From JBKHBT01 sp046542255 (GTDB lineage: Bacteria; UBP14; UBA6098; JBKHBT01), in the NCBI GenBank assembly GCA_046542255.1, contig JBKHBT010000056.1, forward strand, positions 1 through 21,464: a stretch of DNA of 21,464 nucleotides, read 5' to 3'. Below the pieces are notes generated by a model, which saw only the letters and a program-made list of their open reading frames with translations, did no database searches and had not been told where the DNA came from. Shown piece by piece: positions 14,569 to 21,464 of the stretch (position 1 is the stretch's first letter; each line of letters opens with the position of its first letter). Made by a program: the position numbers and the translations under genes.

Positions 14569-15312
14569 TTAGTCGAGTAGACGGAATCCCTGAATGGTCT
14601 GGAAATCGTATGAGAACTGAATTTTACCATCGCCTTCATCTAATGAAGTAATCTGGGCTTTTAGATAATAATTTCCGCCGGTTGCTGGAATCATAGCAAC
14701 AAAAACATCGTTCAAGCCGGCTGCTGCATTATTCGAATAGGATGCTGGATCACTTGGAGCTGCATCTATATCATAATCTCCGCTATTAACCAGGTAAGTG
14801 GTGTTTGCAGAACCGTTTTCAACGTCCGGGCTGACAATATCGAGATCATTATCGAGATAAACATCGATATACTCAAAATTTTCGGTTGTGAAACTGTAGT
14901 GTTCACCAGTTCCATCAGCATACCAACCATAGCCGCTCTGGCCTGAAGATGTGAATTTCCATACATAATCTGAAGTAGAGCCACTATAGGTGGCACTGCT
15001 TGCAGTTGTAGGGTCACTAACCTGATCTTCAGTATAAGCAACCACAGAGTATTCTCCAAGCTCTTCAGGTGCATTATGGGTGTATGTATTAGTTGTTAGG
15101 TCCTCTGTCACCGTGGCACCATTGAAAGTAATACGATAGGACACATCTTCTGTTGTAGATTCTGTCCATGTCAGAAGTAATGATGTGCCATCTCCGGCAG
15201 ACTCAAGCATAAGATTCGATGGAGCAACAATATCTTCTTCAGGATCCTCATCACAGCCTAAAAAAGCAAATAATACAAAAATAATTAAAAGTGAATATAG
15301 GAGCTTTTTCAT
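14569..15312 (-). CDS. lipoprotein with a fibronectin type III domain
   Basis: A 247-residue predicted lipoprotein: a signal peptide ending FAFLGC with Cys20, then an acidic stretch (DEDPEED) after the lipid site. Residues about 28-112 form a fibronectin type III domain (APSNLMLESA, SLLLTWTES, YRITFNG, GEYSVVAYTEDQVS). Residues 115-247 form a second beta-rich domain with many Tyr, Gly, Ser and Asp (DYVWKFTSSGQSGYGWYADG, NYYLKAQITSLDEGDGKIQF). No catalytic motif is visible; a surface-exposed binding or structural role is most likely. It begins 11 bp after the coiled-coil lipoprotein gene on the same strand and is followed by a strong terminator, so these two form one transcription unit. Confidence 0.8.
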   Translation of the reverse strand: MKKLLYSLLIIFVLFAFLGCDEDPEEDIVAPSNLMLESAGDGTSLLLTWTESTTEDVSYRITFNGATVTEDLTTNTYTHNAPEELGEYSVVAYTEDQVSDPTTASSATYSGSTSDYVWKFTSSGQSGYGWYADGTGEHYSFTTENFEYIDVYLDNDLDIVSPDVENGSANTTYLVNSGDYDIDAAPSDPASYSNNAAAGLNDVFVAMIPATGGNYYLKAQITSLDEGDGKIQFSYDFQTIQGFRLLD

Positions 15313-15323
15313 ACTTCTCTCCT

Positions 15324-15638
15324 TTACAGAGTCTTTTTAGGTTTCTTTTTCTTATCGGTTTTTTGGGCTGGAGCCTTTTTCTCTTCTTTTGCCTCTTCTT
15401 TTTCTTCTACTTTGCCTTCTGTCTTTTCGCCTTCGCCCTCTTCGCCTTCGCCTTTCATTTCTTCAAGCTTGGATTCGAGTTCTTTGACTTTGGCTTCTGA
15501 TTCTTCGAGTTTTTCTTTTAGCTCGACATTTTCTTTTTGCAATTCCTGCATTTTTTCCATGGCGGCCTGATTTTCACAGCCGGCAAAGAAAAAGCCCGCT
15601 ACAACCACCAAGATAACTATAAATGTTACCTTACGCAT
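15324..15638 (-). CDS. short coiled-coil lipoprotein with Glu/Lys-rich tail
   Basis: A 104-residue predicted lipoprotein. The start is ATG 15638 (MRKVTFIV) because AAGGAGG lies four bases upstream; the longer open frame to 15698 would put 20 residues before the signal peptide. The lipobox is FFAGC with Cys21. Residues 24-62 are heptad-like (MEKMQELQKENVELKEKLEE), a likely parallel coiled coil, like a small Lpp-type spacer. Residues 63-104 are almost entirely Glu, Lys, Gly and Ala and end in KKKKPKKTL, a strongly basic tail that could bind peptidoglycan or other polyanions (inference). A consensus promoter lies upstream, and the FnIII lipoprotein gene is directly downstream. The antisense frame here is a shadow of this low-complexity sequence. 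Confidence 0.75.
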   Translation of the reverse strand: MRKVTFIVILVVVAGFFFAGCENQAAMEKMQELQKENVELKEKLEESEAKVKELESKLEEMKGEGEEGEGEKTEGKVEEKEEAKEEKKAPAQKTDKKKKPKKTL

Positions 15639-15642
15639 AATT

Positions 15643-15649
15643 CCTCCTT
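15643..15649 (-). promoter_or_regulatory. Shine-Dalgarno site deciding the coiled-coil lipoprotein start
   Basis: AAGGAGG on the minus strand, four bases before ATG 15638, rules in this start rather than an upstream one at 15698. Confidence 0.8.
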
Positions 15650-15681
15650 CGATGTTGGTTCTTTTAAAAGTTGTTGTTAGA

Positions 15682-15709
15682 AAATTAGGCTTTTGCAAAG
15701 AAAAGTCAA
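15682..15709 (-). promoter_or_regulatory. sigma-70-type promoter of the two-lipoprotein operon
   Basis: On the minus strand, TTGACT (15704-15709), a 16-bp spacer and TAATTT (15682-15687), about 40-45 bp before ATG 15638. The surrounding sequence TACTTGACTTT is nearly the same as at the LpoB-like operon promoter. Confidence 0.6.
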
Positions 15710-15786
15710 GTAAATTCTAATTGAAAAAGATTGAAAAGAATTTTTCTAATTCAAATATTTGTGGAATTTAGCGGAACTTTTTATAT

Positions 15787-15807
15787 AAAAAAAACAGCAT
15801 CAATGCT
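15787..15807 (-). terminator. weak terminator overlapping the glycosyltransferase stop codon
   Basis: On the minus strand AGCAT-TG-ATGCT is followed by a run of eight T residues. The TGA stop of the glycosyltransferase lies inside the hairpin. The stem is short (four to five pairs), so this is a modest prediction. Confidence 0.4.
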
Positions 15808-17362
15808 CCGTGATTGTATTTTTATAATGAATTTCGGGAAAAAGAAGAATCCTGGGCTTTGCATAAAAACCGCTGAGATTTTCCAGTTCTTTCGGGTCAT
15901 TTAGAACCGTTTTACCTGGGGCATAATTTTGGATTAAAATTTTGTATTCCTTTTCGAGGGCTTTGCTATAGCCGAAATAGTCGATTAATATAGCTTTCCA
16001 TTTTTGGTCTTCTAATGCATCGTGGAAAATCGCTCTGGCATTATCGGAAATGGCATTGTCATCCCCTCTTGCAATATCCCACAAAGAAATAATAGAAAAA
16101 TATGGCCTTTTCCCTGCTAAATGATAGTAATAGGGATGATTATATATATAGATATCACCGTTTATAGAGCTTAACTGAGATATGAATTCATATCCAGCCG
16201 GCTTATCCTCAGAGCCAGGAACGTATCTTCCCGGAAGATAAAAGAGCAATACGAATTGAATAAGCAAAAGAAAATATAGAACTGTTTTGTGAATAGGTTT
16301 TCCGTTTTTGAATAATGTGAAAAAGCCAATAGAAGCATATATACAAATTGCGGCATAGGCTGGTATGAGAGTGTTTATTGCACTTCCGCTATGGATTCTC
16401 ATTGTCCATGATATAAGAAGCATCGAAACAAAGACGAATATATGATAGGTGATTTTATCATTTCTCAGAAATCCTAGATATGAAGACAATTCCTTTGACG
16501 GCAGTAATTTGGTCTTTTGATGACAATAATAGATGAAGTATATTATCGATATGATAAAGGGAATGCCAAATTTCAAGAAGATTTCATTTGTCCAAAAATA
16601 GTGAATGTATTTTTTTATCAAAGCATGCTGGCTGGGAAGTTCGAAGCAATAGTAGTAAAACCAACCATCGGTATTATGATTCAATACTAAAAAAGTTATT
16701 ACTGTCGGCAAAAGAAAGGCAAGCCCATAATAGAGAGCTTTTCTCGGAGATCTGGACAATACAAAGATAGTCATAGAGAAAAATATGAAAAGCGATGTTT
16801 GTTTAGTATAAAATGCCAGATAAAGAATCAAAGCTGATAGTATAATTCTAAGATTAGACCTCAGGTTTCTAATTAGATAAACAGATAAAAAGAGAAGAAA
16901 TACAAATAAATTATCGACTCTCGCCAGGTCATACCAACCGCTTGTGATATTGAAAGTCGTACTCATAAGGCCGATACCAACAAGAGAAAAGAAAAAACTG
17001 CCAGTCTCTCTATTAATAAACAAATACACTAAAAAAAAAAGCAAAATCGAACTTATGACTGAAATAAAGCGCAAAACCAGAATATTGAATCCAAATATTT
17101 TAGTCACAAATTCCGACAGATGAAAATAAAATGGAGTGTAAATATTGGGTATGTATTCCAGAACGGGTTCGATGTAGATTTTTTTGTTCTGTAAAATCCG
17201 CCAGACAGTATTTAGGCTATCGCCTTCCATCCACTCAAGCTCGAAAGGATAGGGCAGGCGCATAATGAAAAAATATAACAAGTAACAAGTATAGAATATT
17301 GAAACTAAAAGCACCATAGATTTTAACACTTTATTTATATTTGAGAACTTGACCTTTTCCAT
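15800..17362 (-). CDS. GT-C fold membrane glycosyltransferase (GT39/ArnT-like)
   Basis: A 520-residue polytopic inner-membrane protein with about ten to twelve hydrophobic helices. The first periplasmic loop after TM1 carries the acidic pattern ELEWMEGDSL (about 42-51), where GT-C enzymes keep catalytic or metal-binding acids. Further family traits are YIEPVLEYIPNIYTPFYFHLSEF, WYDLARVDNLFVFLL and a soluble C-terminal domain from about 370. Such enzymes transfer a sugar from a polyprenyl-phosphate donor to a lipid or protein; the substrate is unknown. The open frame begins at TTG 17377, but ATG 17362 is preferred as the first common start; no good ribosome site is visible for either. It stands alone between two terminators. 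Confidence 0.78.
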   Translation of the reverse strand: MEKVKFSNINKVLKSMVLLVSIFYTCYLLYFFIMRLPYPFELEWMEGDSLNTVWRILQNKKIYIEPVLEYIPNIYTPFYFHLSEFVTKIFGFNILVLRFISVISSILLFFLVYLFINRETGSFFFSLVGIGLMSTTFNITSGWYDLARVDNLFVFLLFLSVYLIRNLRSNLRIILSALILYLAFYTKQTSLFIFFSMTIFVLSRSPRKALYYGLAFLLPTVITFLVLNHNTDGWFYYYCFELPSQHALIKKYIHYFWTNEIFLKFGIPFIISIIYFIYYCHQKTKLLPSKELSSYLGFLRNDKITYHIFVFVSMLLISWTMRIHSGSAINTLIPAYAAICIYASIGFFTLFKNGKPIHKTVLYFLLLIQFVLLFYLPGRYVPGSEDKPAGYEFISQLSSINGDIYIYNHPYYYHLAGKRPYFSIISLWDIARGDDNAISDNARAIFHDALEDQKWKAILIDYFGYSKALEKEYKILIQNYAPGKTVLNDPKELENLSGFYAKPRILLFPEIHYKNTITEH

Positions 17363-17377
17363 ATACCATACTGACAA

Positions 17378-17595
17378 AAATTTATTTCAAACTAATAATA
17401 ATATAATATATTTTACTTAGACAGATAAGAAAAATCTTGAGTAAGCAAATTACGGAGATTAATGCTGATTGCTGGGTAAAATCTGGTCTGTCAAGAACAC
17501 CACTATACAAAAAAACCGACATCTTTCGATGCCGGTTTATATTAACTTCGCTATGTCAGTCGAACTATTATTTTATAGACTCATTCTTATCGAGC
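17378..17595. other. intergenic region upstream of the glycosyltransferase
   Basis: AT-rich. It holds the rpoD terminator and an isolated TTGACA on the minus strand (17489-17494) with no -10 element at 16-18 bp, so no promoter for the glycosyltransferase can be named. Confidence 0.4.
17508..17538 (-). terminator. rho-independent terminator of rpoD
   Basis: On the minus strand AAACCGGCATC pairs with GATGTCGGTTT (one G-U pair) around a GAAA tetraloop, followed by a T run with one interruption. It lies about 57 bp past the rpoD stop codon. Read on plus, the G-U pair becomes an A-C mismatch, which points to the minus strand as the working direction. Confidence 0.9.
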
Positions 17596-18456
17596 TTATG
17601 TTACATAAGCCTCTAATGTCCTGCTTCGTGATGAATGCTTGAGTCTCTTTATCGCTTTTTCTTTAATCTGCCTGACTCTTTCTCTTGTTAGATTGAATCG
17701 GTCGCCGATTTCTTCGAGAGTAAGTGCATTATCTCTGTTGATTCCAAAATAAAGCGATATAACTTCTGCTTCACGTTCTGAAAGTGTAGAAAGGACTCTT
17801 TCTACTTCATCTTTTAAGCAGTCATGGAATAGTCTGGTATCAGGTGAAATTTGAGTATTATCCTCCAAAACATCCTTTAGCGAATTGGAATCACCATCGG
17901 TGAAAGGAGCATCGAGAGAAAGATGTGAAGTTGACATACGAAGGGTTTCCTCTACTTCAGCTTTAGTCATGTCCAGCTCTTTTGCAAGCTCGCTCGGGGT
18001 TGGCGGATGACCTTGCTCCTGCTCTATACGGCGATGTGCTTTACCGATCTTATGCAAAGTTCCCACTCTATTAAGTGGCAGGCGGACGATTCTCGATTGC
18101 TCGGCCAAAGCCTGCAAAATCGACTGGCGTATCCACCATACTGCATAAGAAATGAACTTAAAACCGCGTTTTTCATCAAAACGCTTTGCTGCCTTGATTA
18201 GCCCGATATTGCCCTCATTGATCAGATCCGCTAATGACAGACCCTGATTTTGATATTGTTTGGCAACGCTGACGACAAATCTAAGGTTGGCTTTAGTAAG
18301 TTCTTCGAGAGCCGATTGATCGCCATCTCGAATTTTTTTGGCAAGCACTACCTCGCGTTCGGCAGTGATCAGAGGAGTTTCACCGATCTCTTTTAGGTAT
18401 AAGTCTAGTGATCGATTTGTATTTCGGAATTTGCTCCCCTTTTTTCTGCTGCTCAT
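17596..18456 (-). CDS. rpoD: primary RNA polymerase sigma factor RpoD/SigA, short form without region 1.1
   Basis: A 286-residue sigma-70 protein that directs RNA polymerase to housekeeping promoters. Region 1.2 is at about 14-45 (SLDLYLKEIGETPLITAERE). Region 2 is at about 50-125 with ADLINEGNIGLIKAAKRFD and YAVWWIRQSILQALAEQ (2.3-2.4). Region 3 follows, and region 4.2 near 240-275 holds LTLEEIGDRFNLTRERVRQI. Region 1.1 and the non-conserved insert are missing; a sigma factor of this size and layout is the primary one in Bacteroidetes. A consensus promoter and a terminator frame it as a single-gene unit. A group 2 sigma is possible, but the strong conservation and the matching promoters argue for the housekeeping factor. 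Confidence 0.93.
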   Translation of the reverse strand: MSSRKKGSKFRNTNRSLDLYLKEIGETPLITAEREVVLAKKIRDGDQSALEELTKANLRFVVSVAKQYQNQGLSLADLINEGNIGLIKAAKRFDEKRGFKFISYAVWWIRQSILQALAEQSRIVRLPLNRVGTLHKIGKAHRRIEQEQGHPPTPSELAKELDMTKAEVEETLRMSTSHLSLDAPFTDGDSNSLKDVLEDNTQISPDTRLFHDCLKDEVERVLSTLSEREAEVISLYFGINRDNALTLEEIGDRFNLTRERVRQIKEKAIKRLKHSSRSRTLEAYVT

Positions 18457-18518
18457 TCACTCTTCCTTTATCAATTATTACAATTAAGAGACAATTTACT
18501 TGCCTCGTTCAATCTAGT

Positions 18519-18546
18519 ATTATAAAACTTTATAGGCTTATGTCAA
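18519..18546 (-). promoter_or_regulatory. consensus sigma-70 promoter of rpoD
   Basis: On the minus strand TTGACA (18541-18546), a 16-bp spacer and TATAAT (18519-18524); both hexamers match the E. coli consensus exactly. The transcript would have a leader of about 55 bases before ATG 18456. Confidence 0.85.
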
Positions 18547-18635
18547 GCATATTTGTCATTTTTTTTGTTTTTTTTGTATATTTTTAAAAGCATAGCTTTG
18601 AAATTTCATATTTCTTTGTATATTTAACAATTAAT

Positions 18636-20909
18636 ATGCGCTTGCAAAAGTACCATAAATATCTAATAATCATCCTGGCAACCGGTATTCTACTTAGGAT
18701 AGCCAACATCGCTTTCTTCTTGAATTCACCACTCTCTACTATCACTTCGCCGGATGAGCTGTATCACCAGATATGGGCGATGAATATTGCTGAAGGACAG
18801 ATTATTCCCAGGGGCGTATTCTTCCGCGCACCACTCTATCCCTATATTCTATCAGTATTATATGCCATTTTTGGCGAAAGTGAAATTGCTGCGAGATTGC
18901 CGGGTATGCTTGCCGGAATACTCTCTATTTTTATGGCTTTCAAGCTTGGGAAAAAAATCGGTCAAAATGCTAAAGTGGGTCTTATTGCGGCTCTTCTTAT
19001 TGCCATTAACCCTGTATTGATATATTTCGAGTCAAGATTGCTTTTGGACATTCTTTTGGTACCTTTCGGAATGATCATATTTTATTTGATTTTGTTATGG
19101 AAGGACAAAAGACGCAAAAGTCATATATTTTTGGCAGGCTTTTTCGCTGGATTATTTGCAATCACAAGGCCGACTATCCTGCCGATTTTTATCATCTATT
19201 TGTTTTTTTTGCTTTTAAAAAAGCACATAAGAGCAGCTGTTTTGATTCTAATGGGATTTATAATTCCGATTTTGCCGATTACCGTATCTAATATCGCAAA
19301 TGGCTCCTTCACTTTGATAGCATCTCAGGGGGGTGTCAATTTTTATATTGGCAATAATGAAGAATCCGATGGAATTTCTGCTGCCATACCGGAACTTGGC
19401 GATGACTGGCAATACAAAGACGCAGTTAGATTGGCAAGGGCAGAGTTTGGAAAAAAACATATCGATTCTCGAGATGTTTCAGTTTTTTATATAGAAAAAG
19501 GTCTTTCTTTTTGGAAGAATCAGTTTGGCGATGCTATTACATTATATATAAAAAAATTATATCTTGCTTTCGATGGCGTATTTCTTGGGAATAATGGCGA
19601 TATTTCTTTTTTCAGGCGATATTCGCCAATTTTATGGATACCAAATATTTCCGGAATTTTATTTGCAATAGCGATATTTACGGGAATATTCTATATCAAG
19701 AAGAATCCCAAAATAATAGTGCCTTTCGGTTTTGCGATTCTTTACGGCCTATTGATTGCTGTATTTTTTGTTAATACCAGGTTCCGTCTTCCTATTTATG
19801 CTGCTTTGATTCCGATTGCTTCTTTTGGCTTATATCGGATCATCGATGATATAAAAATTTTCATTAAGAAACCGGAGCGAATTTTCGTGCTTTTGGTTTT
19901 AGTGTTATTTTTATCTATCGATTTTATTGGCGCTAAAGGTAGCAATCGAGGAAGTTTCTATTTTACTCTCGGAAATAGCTATCTGATAAAAGAAAACCTC
20001 GATGAAGCAAAATCCGCTTTCGAAAAATCGCTTCATGCAGATTCTCTGAAAGATGGATCATACCTTAATCTGGGCCTGATTGAATATAAAAAGAAAAATT
20101 TCAATAAGGCTAAAGAGTATTTCTTCAAAGAAATTGAAATAGATGGTGAAAAGGCCAAAGCATATTCGAATCTTGGTCTTATAAATCGTCTTCAGAATAA
20201 TAAAGAAGAAGCGATAGAGTATGGCAAAAAAGCAATCGAGCAAAAAAGCGACCTACGGGATGCATATTACAACCTTGCAATGACTTATAATTATTTCGAT
20301 ATGCCAGATAGCAGTTTGTATTATGCACAAAAAGGACATGAAGAATACCCGGGCGATATCAGGATTATGTATGCATTGGCCAATGGATATCGCATTACAA
20401 ACCAGATAAATAAATCAGCAGACATTTATCTCGAAATAATAGATAGCTTTGGAAAGGGCTTTATAGAAAGCTATGATTTCGGCTCTTCAATACAGAGCCG
20501 TTGGGGATTTTCACGTGATGATAAATATCTTGTTGCGCTATCACATTTTAACTTATCTGTCTTTAGCGGCCAGAATGAAGATTATAAGCGAATGTATTAT
20601 CACCTGCAAAGATCCGTAAATTACGATTCTACATTTACTAAGGCACAAATCCAACTCGGCAACTATTATATGGGAACCGGCAAACCAGATTCGGCTTTGC
20701 ATAGATATGAAATAGCCGAAGACCTTGGTAGCAACAATCCTATCCTGCACTATAATAAGGGAATAGTTCTATCACAGCTTCATCGATTCAAAGAAGCAAG
20801 GGAAGAGTTTCTAATTTCACTTGAAAATGAATTAACAAAAGAAGCTACAAAAACCAAACTTAGCGTAGTCGATAGCATATTACAAATAATAGAAGAGAAC
20901 CGTGAATAA
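18636..20909 (+). CDS. GT39-like membrane glycosyltransferase fused to a TPR domain
   Basis: A 757-residue protein. Residues 1-430 are a GT-C-fold glycosyltransferase with about ten hydrophobic helices: the first loop has SPDELYHQIW (Asp40-Glu41) and RAPLYPYIL (64-72), both typical of GT39/PMT_2 enzymes. Residues about 438-757 form a TPR array (for example LGNSYLIKENLDEAKSAFEK, SYLNLGLIEYKKKNFNKAKE, YSNLGLINRLQNNKEEAIEY), which should lie outside the membrane and bind a protein partner. The donor is probably a polyprenyl-phosphate sugar; the acceptor is unknown. No Shine-Dalgarno precedes ATG 18636; a TATATT at 18619-18624 with a poor -35 would give an almost leaderless transcript. It diverges from rpoD and ends 126 bp before rpmA. 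Confidence 0.85.
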   Translation: MRLQKYHKYLIIILATGILLRIANIAFFLNSPLSTITSPDELYHQIWAMNIAEGQIIPRGVFFRAPLYPYILSVLYAIFGESEIAARLPGMLAGILSIFMAFKLGKKIGQNAKVGLIAALLIAINPVLIYFESRLLLDILLVPFGMIIFYLILLWKDKRRKSHIFLAGFFAGLFAITRPTILPIFIIYLFFLLLKKHIRAAVLILMGFIIPILPITVSNIANGSFTLIASQGGVNFYIGNNEESDGISAAIPELGDDWQYKDAVRLARAEFGKKHIDSRDVSVFYIEKGLSFWKNQFGDAITLYIKKLYLAFDGVFLGNNGDISFFRRYSPILWIPNISGILFAIAIFTGIFYIKKNPKIIVPFGFAILYGLLIAVFFVNTRFRLPIYAALIPIASFGLYRIIDDIKIFIKKPERIFVLLVLVLFLSIDFIGAKGSNRGSFYFTLGNSYLIKENLDEAKSAFEKSLHADSLKDGSYLNLGLIEYKKKNFNKAKEYFFKEIEIDGEKAKAYSNLGLINRLQNNKEEAIEYGKKAIEQKSDLRDAYYNLAMTYNYFDMPDSSLYYAQKGHEEYPGDIRIMYALANGYRITNQINKSADIYLEIIDSFGKGFIESYDFGSSIQSRWGFSRDDKYLVALSHFNLSVFSGQNEDYKRMYYHLQRSVNYDSTFTKAQIQLGNYYMGTGKPDSALHRYEIAEDLGSNNPILHYNKGIVLSQLHRFKEAREEFLISLENELTKEATKTKLSVVDSILQIIEENRE

Positions 20910-20948
20910 TTAAAAATTAGAAAAACTTTGTCGATATATTGAAAATAC

Positions 20949-20976
20949 TTGACCTTGACTAAATCGATTATATATT
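20949..20976 (+). promoter_or_regulatory. sigma-70-type promoter of rpmA
   Basis: TTGACC (20949-20954), a 16-bp spacer and TATATT (20971-20976). A second overlapping hexamer, TTGACT at 20955-20960, is too close to the -10. The leader would be about 55 bases. Confidence 0.65.
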
Positions 20977-21035
20977 AGTAAGTTTGTGGATGGAGTTAGA
21001 AAAGTTAAATAATTTAAGAATTATAGGAGAAACCG

Positions 21036-21287
21036 ATGTCGCATAAAAAAACAGGCGGAACAGCGAGAAACGGCCGAGACACAATAGGTAAACGTCTTGG
21101 CGTCAAAAAATTCGCTGGCCAGAAAGTAACAGCGGGAAATATCATAGTAAGACAACGCGGAACCACTTTCCATGCAGGAGTAGGTACTGCCCTTGGTTCT
21201 GATTATACTCTTTTTGCCAAAGTCGATGGCCATGTCAAATTCTCAAAAAATAGATTTGGCAAAAAGGTTATTTCGATAGTACAGTAG
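21036..21287 (+). CDS. rpmA: 50S ribosomal protein L27 (bL27)
   Basis: An 83-residue protein of the large ribosomal subunit, whose N-terminal tail reaches the peptidyl-transferase centre. The conserved tail (MSHKKTGGTARNGRD), the block KRLGVKKFAGQ, then GNIIVRQRGTTFH and LFAKVDGHVKF are all diagnostic. The length is normal. AGGAGA lies five bases before ATG 21036. The partner gene rplU (bL21), normally just upstream, is not here; instead a TPR glycosyltransferase precedes it and an ElbB-like gene follows after five bases. Confidence 0.98.
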   Translation: MSHKKTGGTARNGRDTIGKRLGVKKFAGQKVTAGNIIVRQRGTTFHAGVGTALGSDYTLFAKVDGHVKFSKNRFGKKVISIVQ

Positions 21288-21292
21288 GCAAT

Positions 21293-21464
21293 ATGAATAA
21301 AATCGCTCTTCTTCTTTCGGGATTGGGTTATGAAAAAGGTTCTTCAATTTTTGAGCTTCCTTTCGTTTTAAGGACACTCGAAAAACGGGGAATGATTCCA
21401 CAACCAGCAGTACCATCCAAGAGCTTTAGCTCACGAGATCATCTTATTGGCGCAGCATCTATTC
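21293..21464 (+). CDS. ElbB/ES1-like DJ-1/PfpI-fold protein, cut by the window end
   Basis: The first 57 residues of a gene that continues past the window. It begins MNKIALLLSGLGYEKGSSIF, which parallels the N-terminus of ElbB (KIGVILSGCGVYDGSEIHE), a glyoxalase-like member of the DJ-1/PfpI family; DHLIGAAS near the end parallels the NHLTGEA region of ElbB. The cysteine found in the SGCG of ElbB is Leu here (SGLG), though the family's catalytic cysteine lies further on, outside the window. The start is ATG 21293, five bases after the rpmA stop, so the two are probably co-transcribed. No strong ribosome site is visible. The function rests on a short stretch, so confidence is moderate. Confidence 0.55.
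   Translation, partial: MNKIALLLSGLGYEKGSSIFELPFVLRTLEKRGMIPQPAVPSKSFSSRDHLIGAASI

Noticed and set aside
15291..15500. Phe/Leu-rich plus-strand open frame resembling a membrane protein
   Set aside because: It is the antisense reading of Glu/Lys-rich codons of the coiled-coil lipoprotein.
17362..17377. TTG start for the glycosyltransferase
   Set aside because: The added five residues have no support and ATG 17362 directly follows.
17460..17494. Glycosyltransferase promoter with TTGACA at 17489-17494
   Set aside because: The sequence at the expected -10 position (GCAATC) does not match, despite a perfect -35.
1..21464. CRISPR array, insertion sequence or prophage genes
   Set aside because: No regularly spaced direct repeats, transposase, integrase or phage structural genes are seen.

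Overview
This window is an AT-rich bacterial chromosome segment with about twenty protein genes, one tRNA-Leu(UAA) and no mobile element, CRISPR array or rRNA. Two exported enzymes (an esterase at 2759-3925 and an M14 carboxypeptidase at 7959-10292) end in a C-terminal sorting-type module with the motif PNPFN. The primary sigma factor is short and lacks region 1.1, as in the Bacteroidetes/FCB group. However, the genes carry strong Shine-Dalgarno sites and classical TTGAC(N)/TATAAT-like promoters, which Bacteroidetes proper rarely show. This fits an FCB-type candidate phylum (Marinimicrobia, Cloacimonadota, Zixibacteria or KSB1-like) better than Bacteroidetes; the exact phylum cannot be told from the sequence alone.

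Layout. 1-309: no gene, but a good terminator for the leftward genes. 310-2647 (minus): a YfbR-like HD phosphohydrolase coupled to deoC, then a small Cys-rich protein; the first two suggest breakdown of deoxynucleotides (dNMP to deoxynucleoside to deoxyribose phosphate to acetaldehyde plus glyceraldehyde-3-phosphate). 2759-4466 (minus): a VOC-fold protein coupled to a secreted alpha/beta hydrolase. 4589-7851 (plus): a tight four-gene run of a six-TM TauE/SafE-like membrane protein, a membrane-anchored divergent polysaccharide-deacetylase-like protein that has lost its metal-binding residues, a PTS EIIA-like protein with a probable CTG start, and a zinc-ribbon NUDIX hydrolase. 7959-10292 (minus): secreted carboxypeptidase.

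10374-10897 (minus): tRNA-Leu(UAA) abutting the C-terminal half of a broken EamA/DMT transporter gene, with a 10-bp direct repeat. 10986-14079 (minus): a three-gene envelope operon. It encodes an SH3 domain fused to an LpoB-like domain, then a lipoprotein with a YcfL-like domain and a beta-rich tail, then another lipoprotein. Its homology to the ycfL-lpoB pair of Proteobacteria suggests control of peptidoglycan synthesis, and it is the best candidate here for an undescribed system. 14080-14568: an intergenic region with hairpin repeats and a perfect terminator. 14569-15638 (minus): two lipoproteins, one coiled-coil and Glu/Lys-rich, one with fibronectin type III.

15800-17362 (minus): a GT-C glycosyltransferase. 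17596-18456 (minus): rpoD with its own consensus promoter and terminator. 18636-20909 (plus): a GT39-like glycosyltransferase fused to TPR repeats. 21036-21464 (plus): rpmA (bL27) followed by an ElbB/ES1-like gene cut by the window end.
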